Shown: piece by piece, positions 1-37,650 of the stretch
Layout of the letters: each line of letters starts with the position of its first letter
Numbering within the stretch: the stretch's first letter is position 1
Assembly (NCBI RefSeq): GCF_014839805.1
Contig: NC_051142.1
Location: 20,368,589-20,432,588, forward strand
Reading direction: 5' to 3'
Source of the DNA: Manduca sexta
Taxonomy: Eukaryota; Arthropoda; Insecta; Lepidoptera; Sphingidae
Length of the DNA stretch: 64,000 nucleotides
Notes under the pieces: generated by a model
Databases searched by the model: none
Told to the model about the DNA's origin: nothing
What the model saw: only the letters and a program-made list of their open reading frames with translations
Made by a program: the position numbers and the translations under genes

Positions 1-195
1 CTGGAGACACTGCCTTAAAATTACGTAGAATTTGAGTATTTTACATTTCATAGTACCTACGTCGCAATGTCACTGACCGCTTTCCGAGTGAATGTACCTA
101 ACTCGACCATTACTCTCACTTGGACATTCTACTTGATTACTGAATGATTTTGAACGGAACTAGATGTATTTCAGCCGTCAATCAGCATGCAACAG

Positions 196-470
196 GTTTA
201 CCGTAAATGGCCATTTCCATTTAGAGTAATTACTGACCATTGAGACGATATTAAAACCCGTATTTATAAAAATGCTATGTCCTAAATGCCCGGTTTGTTA
301 TTTAATTTATGACACTTATCATGTTCTTATGAAGTGTTTACATAACAAGACCATTTGGGACCAATGCGGTTTTGTTTGCTTCAATGGGAGATTTTTCATT
401 AATAACAACATTATGAAAATTGTTTTGTATTTATGTAATAACTGTATATTTAAACTGCCCTAAATAAAAA
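196..470 (+). pseudogene. Decayed LINE C-terminal fragment
   Basis: The reading frame of a retrotransposon end can be followed with one frame change and one stop: WPFPF..DH*DDIKTRIYKNAMS, then PKCPVCYLIYDTYHVLMKC. The Cys-Cys-His-Cys spacing with YHVLM.C resembles the zinc-binding end of insect non-LTR ORF2 proteins. An A-rich tail with AATAAA follows. No intact element is present. Confidence 0.4.
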
Positions 471-2336
471 TAAAAGACATCAAGTATACCTATATTAGCA
501 AATAATCAGTTATAATCAGCGTTTAAATGAAGGGCAGTGTTGTGCAGTAGGTTCACTAAGCGCTTATCTATTTCCTTTTGTAGTTGAAATTTCTTGGTTT
601 TGTAATCGTTTTTTCTATGTCTCACACACGAGAACGCAAACATGCATTTTTTTTTATAAGTAAGCAATAAAGTTTTAAGCCTCAGCCATTACAATAAGTG
701 TTATTTTTAACTTTCTAAAAACAATTAAATTTTACATTTATGTATAATTGCAATAGAAAAGACATACGCATTTTCACTTTAGTATTAATTTCCTACCGAA
801 ATGGTTTTGAAATTGCATTGTCTCTTTCTACAGAGTAAGTAGTGAATTTTGTAAGGGTCTAATTCATTCTCAGATAGTTCAACCGAAAATGAAAATACGT
901 AGTGTATTAAAAAAAAATCGATTCACGTCAATCTCGACTGATAGTCAGATTTCAGCTTTTATAAAACCATTTTACAACATGAATGGAATATTTTGCGTTG
1001 GTTAAATTTAATCTGTCTGGACATTTATAGAATAATTATCATAAAATTATCATTTTTTCGTGTCTATCTAAATAACTCCTGATTTAATGAACACGAAATT
1101 ATGGGCAACGTGTTTATGTGCAAAGCCATAGGTCCCTGACCCCATTGTTATAGTGTATTATTAACTTGATTTGGTCGTTAACACTCTGTGACTTCAGGAG
1201 AGCTAAAAGGTGATTAACTATTAAATAAAATGTACCTAATGACTAATCTATAATCTCTCTTCGATTGAAAAATGAATTAAGTATTTAATTTATTAGTTAT
1301 AATAAGTATTTACAATAGTCACGCGCTGAGCTGTACTTTGATTCCCCAGTCGAGTTATCCTTGGTGGCTAGATTTATTGCGTATGTTTGTAATGTAATAT
1401 CTATGAAGCTATGCTATGTAGGCAGTCCAAGATACAAGCGCAGCTTAGTTTGGATGCCACTAGCAAATATACCAGTATGTATTTGACATAATAAATAAAT
1501 AAATTAGAGAAGCGAATAAAAACGGAGTTAATTACATTTTCTTACGATATCTATCTGGGCAGGTTGTATTGTATCACGAATAGGTATGTCGATATCCGTC
1601 GATACTCAATATATATTATATAACTAGCGTTCCGGTTTGAAGGTCATTATAACAAGTGCAATTACTAAACAAACAAAGTATCTGGATGACGAATATAGTG
1701 CTAAGCAGTGCTTTGTGCTGGCCTATGGGTGATGGTTTACTTATTTTGTCAAGCGTGGCGCTTATGACTAGTCAAGCTGATATCGTTATAATATCCGGCA
1801 AACTTGAGCACACTGCCGTGTGTTGGAGTATATTGTACGATGAAGTTATAGTCAAAATCCCCCATTATGCGGTAGGTTGCTTAACTTGTTTACGGACTAT
1901 TATATCTAGTAATTAAAAGTGTTCTAAATTGAATAAGATAAAAGAGTGCATTATTTAAAACTCATTTTGCTTTGGCCTGATTATGCGATGGGCAGAGGAA
2001 GAAATAATAATGAGCTTAAGTCCTAGAAAAATGTAGAAACTATTATTTTTTTATGAGAATGACACCGTATTTTAGTCTTGGTCTCGTAGCTGCGTAAAAA
2101 GATTATCGACCGGGAGGTCCCGGGTGCCGAACCAGTAATTTTCACTAGGAAACGTTTTAAGTTGTTTTTTTATAGAAGAATAAAATATTCTGTTTAAGTT
2201 CAATGACACCAGAAATAATACAATTCTTTTCGATAAGAATAGAATGATTTAATCAACAACTTATTTTCATATACAATTTGTTAGTCTAAAAAAAAAGTCT
2301 AAAAAGTAAAAATTAATAAAATATATATAAACTCAC
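471..2336. other. AT-rich region without recognised features
   Basis: Long A/T runs and scattered stops on all frames. An open frame around 1692-1916 (+) has no recognisable motif and no clear splice sites; I do not call it. Confidence 0.5.
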
Positions 2337-2455
2337 GTGTCCACGAAATGCCAATAACACCAAACACAACACGTTTCACTCGGAATGTGTGGTGTGACGA
2401 GAGTCCGCCGGCTAACTGTCAGTTAGCTATGCGGCCGGCTAGGCTGTGCGCTTTC
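2337..2455 (-). promoter_or_regulatory. Possible promoter / non-coding first exon
   Basis: A GC-rich island in AT-rich DNA ends, on the minus strand, at GGACAC|GTGAGT, a strong splice donor. It contains the palindrome GCTAACTGTCAGTTAGC with TCAGTT/ACAGTT initiator-like motifs on both strands. A gene leaving the window to the left could start here. No coding support. Confidence 0.25.
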
Positions 2456-2688
2456 CAGTGAGGTGATTTTCTGTCGGCAATTTCGGCGACTTTTTGTCGC
2501 AAGAGCAAAAGGTACATGTATATACACCACGAGACACGAATACATTCATCAAATTATCACATTTTGGTTGCAAGTATTATTGAATTGTATCAAAATAGCT
2601 ACAATTGCAATAGCATACAACTTTAATACAGTGCAGTGGCTGTCTTGACGTACAGTTAAGTATATTATAATTAAACGTATGTTATTTC

Positions 2689-2716
2689 ATAATGGTACCT
2701 ACTAAGGTACCATTAT
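2689..2716. repeat. Perfect 12-bp stem hairpin
   Basis: ATAATGGTACCT and its exact reverse complement flank a 4-base loop. No terminator-like context; probably a fragment of a small inverted-repeat element. Confidence 0.6.
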
Positions 2717-2929
2717 ACCTACTTAGGGTTATTTATAAAAAAAAATATTAAATACAATGAACGTAAAGCTTATATATAGTTCAATGATGGTACATTTATC
2801 TGGCTATACAATACTTCACCATTAATTACACGGTATTACGCAGTTAATCTAAAATCATAATTTATAAATATTACCTACATAAGTTCGGTAACAATATTAT
2901 CTTCAAGTAAGAACTACTTATGCTATTGT

Positions 2930-3540
2930 GTGGACAGCGTAGGACACCGGCAAACGCACGCGCAGCATGCGGTTATGCGTAAACCTACTTACAACTGGTT
3001 TACGATACGTCGTAACGCAGTTACATTTCTTGTTCAATGCATAGTTGGATTCTGCTATAGAACAGAAAATATGCTAAGAGACCGCATAATTTTTTATGAT
3101 TGTTGTGATATTTTTATGAATAAATTGCCTTTGGCGCCATTTCTGAACTAGAAAGATACAAAGAACCATTTTGGTCACAGATTGGGTGGTAAACATAATT
3201 TACAATAAATTAAACTTATGACTTAAAGGAAATAAAAACAAAACAAACAAAACGAAAATACAATTTTATATAATTTTATTTAACTCTTATTCTATTTTTA
3301 AATTTGACTGATTTAAAGGTGTCACAAAAAACAGGATTTATGTAACAACTGATTGTACAACTGTGGTTTACTTCCTCACCGTAAAACGTTGACTATGAGT
3401 CTACGAACGAAATTCATAGAGAAAACTAGGTATTCGCAGATAAACATATTGTATTTATATCTTAGGTGTTCCCGGCGATGCAACCTTCGCAGCTCGGTCA
3501 TTCACCCTTAGTCTACTACTGATATTGAAATTCCTAGACG
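2930..3540. other. Gene-free stretch
   Basis: One 73-codon frame (2930 +) shows no motif and no splice context. The rest is AT-rich with no repeat that I recognise. Confidence 0.4.
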
Positions 3541-3560
3541 AGTTTAACGTATGGAAAATT

Positions 3561-3582
3561 ACACACACACACACACACACAC
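3561..3582. repeat. (AC)n microsatellite
   Basis: Eleven AC units in a row, directly next to a decayed SINE-like copy. Confidence 0.9.
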
Positions 3583-3594
3583 ATACGATTTTTA

Positions 3595-3800
3595 TTCCTT
3601 TAGGGGATAGGCAGAGGCGCAACTAGTGCACCCACTTTGTCCCATATGTTGTTTTTCCCGAGATTTAATAGAAGGTAGACCTATTTCCATATCGGGAACA
3701 AATTCCAAACTCCATGCTGATACTGAACGAAAACACTCAATATTATTTTACCTGACTAAGGATCGAACCCCTACCAGACCTCCGAGGTGATTGACAAGGG
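3595..3800 (-). repeat. SINE-like element family B, minus orientation
   Basis: Shares GCAGAGGCGCA, CCCACTTTGTCCCA/TTTTTCC and CTGATACTGA..GAACCC blocks with the copies at 42640 and, inverted, at 40500. The block GGATCGAACCC is a tRNA-type B-box in reverse, so the family is probably tRNA-derived. Confidence 0.6.
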
Positions 3801-3849
3801 CGTCGCCGAGTGGTGGCAGGAAGGGGTAGCTGCCCCCCCCTAAAGGTTC

Positions 3850-5140
3850 TAAAACTCGAATGAATTCACCAAGTTCATTCCTAATATTCTATACGCTCAA
3901 TTACTCTCTGTTCTATGTTATTGTTATTGTTAAAGCGGGAGAAGGGTAGTGGGGGAGAAACGTGTACAATTATACTTTTCTTATTCTTCATATCAACTTG
4001 TCCCCCCTTTGGGCCATCGGCTGGCGATGCTCTTTGTGGTCGATATACAAACCTTCCCGTCATAAATGCAAACTTACTGACGTTGTCGTCGAATGTAATA
4101 TGGAGTCGTTTAGTACTTTTCCATTTACTCTGAGACATCAAGTCAACAATTTATGGGCGAAAGAACCTGTTAAGTGTGACACAAGAATTATACGTAACTT
4201 AACAGACCGCAGTAAACAACACTATATTTAAGCTATTGCAGTGAAAGTATCAATGGTAATTGGGGTAACAGTATAACACCTTGTAGTCGTTAAACTTTAC
4301 GCGCCTACTTATTTACTTTTTTTTTTTAAATTGTGGCTTGGCAACAAATATATTATGTAAATATATTTGTTTTATTTAGTTGGTTTAGTGTTTTCAGTTT
4401 GTTTGTATGTGTTGTTATTAGTAATGGCTGGCTAAATCAGATCGAATGAATTTTAAAATATAAAATGAGAGTTTTTTTTTTGTTTTAGTCAGGTGACAAC
4501 GAAATCCGGGCCCATTCTCACGGGGAACTGAAATCTCACTGACACCAAGGGAATTCAAAAGGAATTCTTAAAACCGGTTCAGTAGTACCATAGATAACCT
4601 CTTTAATAAACTCACAAGCATACTTTTTTATAACACAGCGCTTTTATTACGTTCCATTATCTACGATTGAGGTCAAGTTAAATTGGTCGTAACAACTTTT
4701 GAACTAGTCGTGGGTAAACATTAAGAAACTGGTGGCTCAAGAATCAACACGCAAGACGACGGGTCAAGTATGGAGCTCGGAAAATTACACTAAACAATGA
4801 ATATTGTAATGATTCAACAGAAAAGTATGGTCATGATAAAACATTGTAGGATTTTATAGGCACACTAGCTTTTGCACGCGATTTTACTTCCGTTTCATAT
4901 TAAAAAATAAAATGAAAAATTATACAAAAATTTCAATGAATTATATTCGTTTAGTAGTCGCACTCACCTTGATCTAAACAAATTATCATCTGGTACCTAA
5001 TTTGTATGTTCCTAGGGGACTCACCTCAACCTACAGAATTTTTCACCTGATGCTGAACTTGTATGTGTCTAGGTAGCTACCGTTGAATAAGGCGTATAAG
5101 GGCCCCTCTTAGTCCATACGATAAACTTAATCGAGCGCCA
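3850..5140. other. Gene-free stretch
   Basis: Two overlapping opposite frames near 3881-4231 have no motif or splice support. The remainder is AT-rich and unremarkable. Confidence 0.4.
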
Positions 5141-5142
5141 AA

Positions 5143-5380
5143 CGCCCTTATTCATAGACGATATTTATTTAAGAACTATCTTTCCTGTGATAACAAGTCT
5201 GTTTCTCAGTGCTGACGGCATGGCAGCCTTCGCAGTGCGTAGACATAGGGCCGTTGTGATTGGCTAATATTGAGATACAACTTGAATCTAGTTAGCTGTC
5301 AGATAAACAAAGCTGAGAAACAGACTTGTTATCACATCATTGCTCCGTCCTTATATAAATAACGTTTATAAATAAGAGGG
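5143..5380. mobile_element. Nested inverted-repeat (MITE-like) element
   Basis: The core (5186-5336) has perfect 24-bp inverted ends, TGTGATAACAAGTCTGTTTC and on. Outside it a second, imperfect 31-bp inverted pair (5143-5173 and 5350-5380) continues the symmetry. No clear target duplication. Confidence 0.7.
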
Positions 5381-6428
5381 TAAAAGTTCGCAGTCCTTTA
5401 AAGGGCCCCAAAGAAATTTTGATATGTGGACCCTTATGGCAATATACACCTCTGTACATTTTTCTATAGGTTAAATAAAAATAATAATAAATTTCTACAA
5501 TTTAATTCCATTATCACTTAGACAATACAAATTTGTGGACACTTATCTAAAACACTAATACATGACATAACCTATCCTAACAATAACTTACTCGTATTTC
5601 AAGAAATAATAAATTTACTCCATTAAAGCAGTATAATTTCAATTGTCATATATGGGAAGATATTTTCGATAATACGCCATGGATTAGAAAAAAACTGGGA
5701 TGTACGATTATATTTCTTACAACATAGCTGTCGAACTGAATTTCTAATAAGGTTTTACCTGTTTTATAACCCGTAACCACTTTTTTTCTTGAAATACAAC
5801 ATTACAATTACAGTGTAATAATTAATAGTTCCACTTTTTCCTGTACAGATGGCGCTGTTTGGAATATTTTTTTAATGTTCACAGGAATATGAATTTCGAT
5901 ATAACCGTTTTAATTTTTATTAGAATAAAAATTCCCAAAGAAAGCTATGTTACTAATTTTGATTATAATTTGTCTAATTTTATTGATTTGCTTCAGTACA
6001 AAATACATAGATACGCTAAATACAGATTTATCAATACACACGACTGAAATATACATAGAAGTAAATGTTTAATAGCAATATTTAATTTTTTTATGATAAA
6101 AATAAACTATTTATTTATCAATCGTGTATTATAATTTATGAAATAAATAAGTTTAATAAGTCAATATCATGTTTTATCAGATTATTTTATGTTAACTTTA
6201 GCGACAATTTTATTTGATGAATACAAAATAAATACCGACATATTGACTACGATTAATACGGCGACTGTTGGTTGCAATCGCCGGAATCAACAAAACAACC
6301 ACATGACATATTCTCCAAATGATAGACTAGTGATAAAAGAAATGACACTTTACCTTGTAACCTTGGTAATGTAGTCTACAATTGACTTGCTCGCTGGAAG
6401 GATTTCGTTTCGCCGATAGATTATATTA
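5381..6428. other. Gene-free AT-rich stretch
   Basis: An ATG-started 61-codon frame at 6189 (+) shows no motif. Nothing else stands out. Confidence 0.4.
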
Positions 6429-6695
6429 GGGGCTATCCACAAACTACGTCTCACGAATTTCACGAGTTTTTGTCCCTCTCCCCGTTTTCGTCATACGTGG
6501 TTTTACATTATTACACATAGCTTATATGTATACCCATATACAATATATTTTAAAGTTCTTTGTTTACCATTAATGTGCTATGTTTTAAAACTGATTTTGC
6601 CATGTGACGTCACGAAACTTATGACTCCCACGCTTTTCACACTTCGTTGACCCTCTCGCCCTTCTAAATGTGTGACGTAATTTATGGATGGCCCC
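6429..6695. mobile_element. MITE with GGGGCTATCC ends
   Basis: Ends GGGGCTATCCACAAACTACG and, inverted, GGGGCCATCCATAAATTACG form inverted repeats of about 27 bp with few mismatches. Flanks are TTA and TTT, compatible with a 3-bp duplication, but that is weak. No coding capacity. Confidence 0.75.
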
Positions 6696-7224
6696 TTTTT
6701 TCTAAATGCGAATAAAATAAATGATATATAAATATATTCTCAATACCATTTACAGATACCATGACATTATATAGAATTAAAAAAACTTCAACCATGATAT
6801 TTCCTCATTAAACAAATGTACATATACTTACTTTATATACCTTAACTAATATACTAAAATCTACTAATAACTATTTAATACGATCTACAAAAATCTTTAG
6901 GTACATTGTATTAGAGAAAACGAGAATTTTATTAAAAATTACTTAGCGAGAACAATTCTTTTTTCACGGAGTCATAATATTTTACATTTAAAAGTAAAAA
7001 GTTTGAAGATAGTTACGAAGAGACTCAGTTGTGTTCAAGGCCTAAAGAGAGGTGTTGAGAAAACTTGAAATAACCTACTTCAGAGCATAAAAATGTATAT
7101 TTCTTGTAAATAAAATATTATATCCGCAAAAAGGTTTAAATCATTACTCTTGCTAAGTAATAATGTTTATTCCGTCAACAGCCATATTTGTGACAGAATA
7201 TTTTAATTTTGAGATTCATAAATA

Positions 7225-7395
7225 ATGGCTACCCGCCATTTTGAATAAACGATCTCAATCGCTTTTACGATCTCAAAGATGGACCAATCAGAACAAAGTT
7301 TATTGACACGCTTACAAATGAGTTATTTAGATTGGTTCATTCTCGGATTCGGATTGAAGATTGAGATTGGGATCGTTTATTAAAAACGGCTGTAA
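7225..7395. mobile_element. MITE family M, copy 1
   Basis: AATAAACGATCTCAATC and, inverted, AATAAACGATCCCAATC bound an element containing GGACCAATCAGAACAAAG and CTTACAAATGAGTTATT, which recur at 9140, 49018 and, in part, 60570. Confidence 0.7.
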
Positions 7396-9120
7396 ATGTC
7401 ACTTAAATGAGATTCATTGCAATTTGAGGTTCACAAAATTAGTGATGTCACGTCAGAATAGATTCCTTACTTAGTAAACAGATTCAGAGTCAGTGATAAT
7501 AAAATATCAACAATACAAAATTTGTATTATAACACGAACAAATATTTCTGCGAAATAGTCAGTTGAATGAAACAATAAAAACCATAAAAGTTAAGAGAGA
7601 CAGAGAGAGATCAGAAATCGTCTTTTGTTTTGAAGTAATTATAAAAAAAAATATGTTAGTGTGAAGAAAAGAAAAAAAATCATAAAAAACATAATTTATC
7701 TAATTTTGAAAAATTGTATTTACAATTTGTGATTTTTTGTGATGTTATTTAAGAAAACATCTAAGTTATGGCAAGAGAAACTTAGAAAAACTAATTCCTA
7801 TTTATACAAAAAAAAATAAATGATTATACTTCATTGCATTATTTTAGAACATTTTTGTAAAAAAGAAATATCGAGTGTTTTTAAAGCAACAATATTTTAA
7901 TATTTTTAATATAATGCAAAATATATCTTAAGCTAATTAAGTACTGGTATGGAATGTATACGTATATGATATTCAATTTAGAAAAAAATCGTAAAAACAA
8001 ATTACTAATAAAGAGGATACCTTTATCTCATTAAAAAAAAACATAATTGCGAATTTAATACCCCTATATACGGAATGACATAGGTATTAGAATATGGCTC
8101 GTATACACGATTTTTTGAGTATCAGACTATAATACCTTATTACGTAATAAAAAAAATATTTATAACTTAAAAATAAAAATAATATCAATAACTAATCATA
8201 AAGCTTCAAAAATACTTTAAATACGTACAGGGAATATACTTCAATTAATTACAAAAAAAAAAAACAATAAAAATACATGATAGCTACCACCGCCGATAAA
8301 AAATATATTAAAAAACCATAACCTATAAAACATGTCACTTATAAAAAAAAACCTTTTTACAAAAAATAAACGATAAATAAAATCTCGAGCATATATTTTT
8401 AAAACTATCAAATCCGTAAAATAATTGTGACGATGGTTTTTCATCACAATCACAATTCTTGTAAGAGGTCGACAAAGTGACCATCAATATTGGTTGGTAT
8501 AGTACCAACATCATAGGCGTGTTAGAAATCCATTTATGGTTCATTCTTGTAAGTCAATCAAGAACCTATTACAGATGGCCCCATGGCGGCCTGGGGTGAG
8601 CAGGGGGGAGACAATTTGTCTTTCCTGACCATTTTTACAATAACTTCACCCTGATTGCCTACAACAAAGCACCTTGCTTGAGAGCTTTTTTGCTTCCACC
8701 CGTGGTTTCGCGACGGCTAAGGCTGTTAGACTGTTTAGTCGCTCAGACTTGCTAAAGAGTATAAAATGTAAAAAAGGGAATGAATACAATGTGCCGTCTC
8801 ATTCACACTTGGTCAAACTTAGATAGGCATATTTTTACTGTAGTAAGTTTTTTTTTTATATTACTGCATTTAACTGTATAGTTGCAGTTTCTTGTAAAAC
8901 AAGTGTAAATTCTTTTTTTAGACTCTCTAAAATATATGAAAAAGAGCCAAGATATTTATCAAGCACCGTTGCAAAATAGACGTTTAAAAACAACATAGAA
9001 ATACATAAATATTTAAGGACGGATTTATTGCACTATAGATTTTTATTAGGTGGTGAGAAATATAAATATCTTAAAATAGGATACATATTTTTATAACATG
9101 TCATACTTAACCTTCATTTG
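7396..9120. other. Gene-free AT-rich stretch
   Basis: Poly-A/T runs dominate. Minus frames near 8241-8544 are low-complexity and start in AT-rich sequence; I do not call them. It could still hide the missing last MYRF exon. Confidence 0.4.
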
Positions 9121-9139
9121 CCATTAACATTGTATTCCA

Positions 9140-9300
9140 TAATCAATGCCGATTGATTTAGATCCATCGTGAAAACGGTCCAATCAGAACGAAGCTTTTT
9201 TGACGTGCTTACAAATGAGTTATTATGATTGGCTCATTTTCGAGTTTGGATCGAAGATTAAAAGTGGGACCGTTTGTGAAAACGACCGGTAAACGTACAC
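9140..9300. mobile_element. MITE family M, copy 2
   Basis: Shares CGGTCCAATCAGAACGAAG and GCTTACAAATGAGTTATT with the copy at 7225, in the same order. Ends GTGAAAACGGTCC / GGGACCGTTTGTGAAAACG are inverted. Confidence 0.65.
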
Positions 9301-9440
9301 TATAGACACTAAAGATATACCAATATTTAATATAATAAAATTGCAAACGACAATATAATCCTTTTGCATTTCACGTCTCACCCAGTGTATAGTAGATATA
9401 TACCTACTATTATTTTCAAAATAAATAGTATTTAGTCGTC

Positions 9441-9720
9441 CCGTAAAAGATAGTCACCTCGTTGCCTTTATATGTAGCTGCTATTGACACAAACTTAATT
9501 TTTTTAATATAAATTCATACTCATATTTCAGCCATTTGGCCGAAAATCAAACCTAGAAATTTATCATTAGCCGGCCCAGTACGCTACTGTAGCGTACTGA
9601 GTCAAGCCGTACGCTGTTCTTCTAAAGAGGCTGTCCTCTTTAGAAGAACAACGCATTACTGCTATCACCTCCCCCCCTCTCCCGCCGTAAAAATACGTCA
9701 AGAGGTGACTATCATTTCCG
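9441..9720. mobile_element. Foldback element with internal hairpins
   Basis: Outer inverted ends CCGTAAAAGATAGTCACCTC and CGGAAATGATAGTCACCTC (inverted). Inside sit two perfect hairpins: 10-bp stem CAGTACGCTA with a 3-base loop (9577-9599) and 15-bp stem GTTCTTCTAAAGAGG with a 4-base loop (9616-9649). Confidence 0.7.
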
Positions 9721-10546
9721 CTCTAACTATTACATTGTCGAAAATTTGTTTGACATCTCAAGCGTTGGCTGCAGTCGTTTAAGATTTAATTATGACAGTC
9801 GCTGTATATGCGAATATTGAATTCCACGTACGGTGTCATCACTTCTTGAGTGGGGTAGCATAGGTCCTGTGAAAAAATTGTATAACATTTTAAAGCAGAA
9901 TAACAAAATGAGCTTTCCCAGAGGCACAACAATTATAAATATGTTAACTTGCAAAATTAAATTATTATATTACAACATGATACGCTTTTAAAGTATCACG
10001 TGCCACGCCATTTCCCAATCCGACTCCGACTGCTACTGAGTTCACACGCTCCTATTGGCTGAGCGCGCATGTCCCGTCATCGGGAGCCAATGACAGTGAA
10101 TTCTCGAAGTAACCCGAGGTTTGATTCGAAGGTGGCTATGCTCGTTACAGCAGTAAGTATGTTAGGGTCTAGGCACACGTTTTATAAACGAGCTGACAAT
10201 GCGTTTCTAATGTAATCCGTATGCAAAATTAAAACGATGTAATCGAAAATTATACATAACATGGAACACGCGAAGAGCGTGCGTATACAAATTTATTAAA
10301 AAAAAATGTGTAAAGCAAACTTTTGTTTTTTTTTTCCCTTTAGTTAATTAGGTTTAATAAGGGGGTTCGGTTGTAATCAGCAATGTATTTATTGTTTGAT
10401 ACAGAGGCCGAAAAAATGCAACAGTTCCGACGCCATGACCAAAGAGAAAGAAAGGTAAAGAATATACATTTAATAATATGTCACAACATGGCTATGAGCC
10501 TTTTTGCTCTTAATATATACTATCTTAACTGGTGTATTTCACTTAC
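9721..10546. other. Region downstream of the last resolved MYRF exon
   Basis: Should be MYRF intron or terminal exon. A GC-richer patch at 10010-10110 has inverted CCAAT boxes (ATTGGCT / AGCCAAT). No terminal exon encoding an FYR-Cys end was found. Confidence 0.35.
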
Positions 10547-35506
<24,960 letters not shown>

Positions 35507-36654
35507 TTTCAAACCGGAATCATCTCTTTCTATAATTACGTGGCGTCTAACACGAATCCGTTGTGACACATTTCGTTAACAGTTTTTTCGTTTTTATTTT
35601 TTATGTCCAAAGATCACTTAAACACACGGCGTACGAACACGATTAAAGTTAATATTTTTTTGTGTTTCTTCTATTTAGTTACTGATTATGAATTACTATA
35701 TTTTTTTTACACTTTTTTTCCCAAATGATACTGATGCGGCAATGCGTTTTTGTTTAGACCAAAAAAACACAATATTTGTTCGATAAGCGTCCGTCAATAC
35801 AATAATCTTGTAAGGCACTGACACAGATCGACTCGATTGTATTCTACCCTTAGCGCGCGAGCGTGACACACTATACACTTCACTACACACCAGACAAGGA
35901 CAGCTATATTTCTACAGGGCATCTACAAAAAAATAAACAGGGTGGTGCGCTAACCAATCAGAAAGCTTTTCACTGTCTATACAGGGTTGCATGGTGACCA
36001 ATTAGAAGCCTCTTGCTACTAAGGGTGGGAAATTTTTAAGGGGGGTAAATACTAAATAGGTATTAATATAATGTAGCATTAAAGGTAAATCAGTGTCGTA
36101 AAATCTGATTTATTATGCGATAACTATGTTTGGAAATGAAAATGAAAGTTTTGTGGGTGGTAGAATATTATGTGATGGGGGTATAAATTATAGCATGGAA
36201 TAAAAACTACGGAGTGTAGGAGCTAAAGGAGTATATATAATTATCGCTGTGAAGATTCCACATGAAGTCATTCAACATTCAAAAAGTGCATCCTGATTTA
36301 TAATATTATTTTCAAGACGACTCAATGTATACAGACCTTTATTTAACAAAGTATTTATTGTTCTCAAGTAAAGAAATGTATTATAGTTTAAATATTTATT
36401 TTTATTGTTAGTGGACAGTTCTCTCCTATTTTCATATTCTCCCAACATTTTTTTTTTATAATGTGAACGAACCTTATGAAATCGTTTCCCTAATTTAAAG
36501 TTTATTTTGGTAATATTTTAAATATCGAACATAAATACATAATAACTGTTTTTTGTTAATGACGTATCTACGTCATAGTTTTTTGCACAACAAGTATTAA
36601 ATGTGGTTGTATAACTTAATTGACTTTAATATTTTTTACATTCAATGTTAATAT
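35507..36654. other. Probable MYRF leader/promoter and upstream DNA
   Basis: A GC-richer patch with GCGCGCGAGCG near 35850 may be promoter for MYRF on the minus strand. No TATA box or initiator can be placed. The rest is AT-rich. Confidence 0.25.
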
Positions 36655-36800
36655 CGAGAGCCTTAGTGGCGTAGAGATTGCAGAGCTGGTTATGAAATGA
36701 GACACTGCGGGTTCGACCTAAAACCTCCCATAAAATCATAACCAACACTTTCAATGCCTATATTCACTGCCTCTCAACCAATAAACAGACTATCTAGAAC
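36655..36800 (+). repeat. tRNA-like SINE remnant
   Basis: CCTTAGTGGCGTAGAG followed by CTGCGGGTTCGACCTAAAAC resembles A- and B-boxes of a tRNA-derived SINE. Confidence 0.4.
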
Positions 36801-36828
36801 TTAACTGTCTGGCCACTCTTACTTAATA

Positions 36829-37090
36829 TTATTATAAATGTGAGTCTGAAAATATATCAATGTAAGCGCAAAAACAGGTGAACGGGTTTGGATAAATTTT
36901 GATATATGGGTAGACCATGTCCTGGATTAACACATAGACTCCCAGTAATTTGCTCCCATAGGGAATATTAGATTATTTCAAACAGCGCTGGCGTTGTACT
37001 GGTTTCTTTATAAGTCGCGACAGTGTTTTAGAGACGTTTGTAGTGGGCAAGTCTTTACACGCGGAGGAAGCCGCGAATCACACCTAGTTT
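36829..37090 (+). mobile_element. Helitron-like remnant
   Basis: ACACGCGGAGGAAGCCGCGAATCACACCTAG mirrors the Helitron 3' hairpin and CTAG end with decay. Start near ATTATTATAAATGTG. Confidence 0.5.
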
Positions 37091-37332
37091 TAATAAAGCA
37101 AAATTTCAAAATACGCTTCACGATACAACACCAGCTGCAAAGTCCCTTAAACCTTCGGACCCTCGCAAGACCAGCACCTGACGTCACCCTTTCCACGGTT
37201 CGCAGGACCCAATAAATTTCGATTAGTAAGCGTTCGGCAATGATCATACCGTTTTGAGACCAGTGAACTGTGACCAGCTTTTATAAATTCTGAATCGAAT
37301 TATTTTTTTTGTAGCAGTAACGTGCGATATAA

Positions 37333-37650
37333 GCGGCGATAGCCTAGTTGGGTATGGAACGGACTGGCGACATGAATGTCTGCAGGTTCGAAACCATAAG
37401 GCACACACCTGTGACTTTTCTAAAATTATTTGTGTATTCTTTGTGAATTATGGCTTGCTTTAACGGTGAAGGCAAACATCGCGAGGAAACCAGCATGTCT
37501 GAGAAATTTTCTACAGGAATTTTTAGGGTCTGTGAAGTCTACCAATCCGTACTAGCCCGACGTGGTGGACTGAGGCTTAACCCCTCTCAGTAATAGAGGA
37601 AGCCCGTGCCCAGCAGTGGACAGTATATAGTACAGGGCTGATATTATTAT
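37333..37650 (+). mobile_element. tRNA-derived SINE family A
   Basis: GCGGCGATAGCCTAGTTGGG head, GCAGGTTCGAAACC B-box and the GGGCTGATATTATTAT tail. Confidence 0.88.

Noticed and set aside
1692..1916. 75-codon plus frame from the ATG at 1692.
   Set aside because: No motif, no splice or promoter context, and the frame is not supported by composition.
8241..8544. Minus frames considered as the missing last MYRF exon (SRFYL ending).
   Set aside because: The residues do not follow the MYRF C-terminal pattern and the region is low-complexity AT.
10404..10455. Plus-strand mini-exon between GATACAG and GTAAAG.
   Set aside because: About 50 bases with no partner exons; lies in the presumed MYRF 3' region on the other strand.
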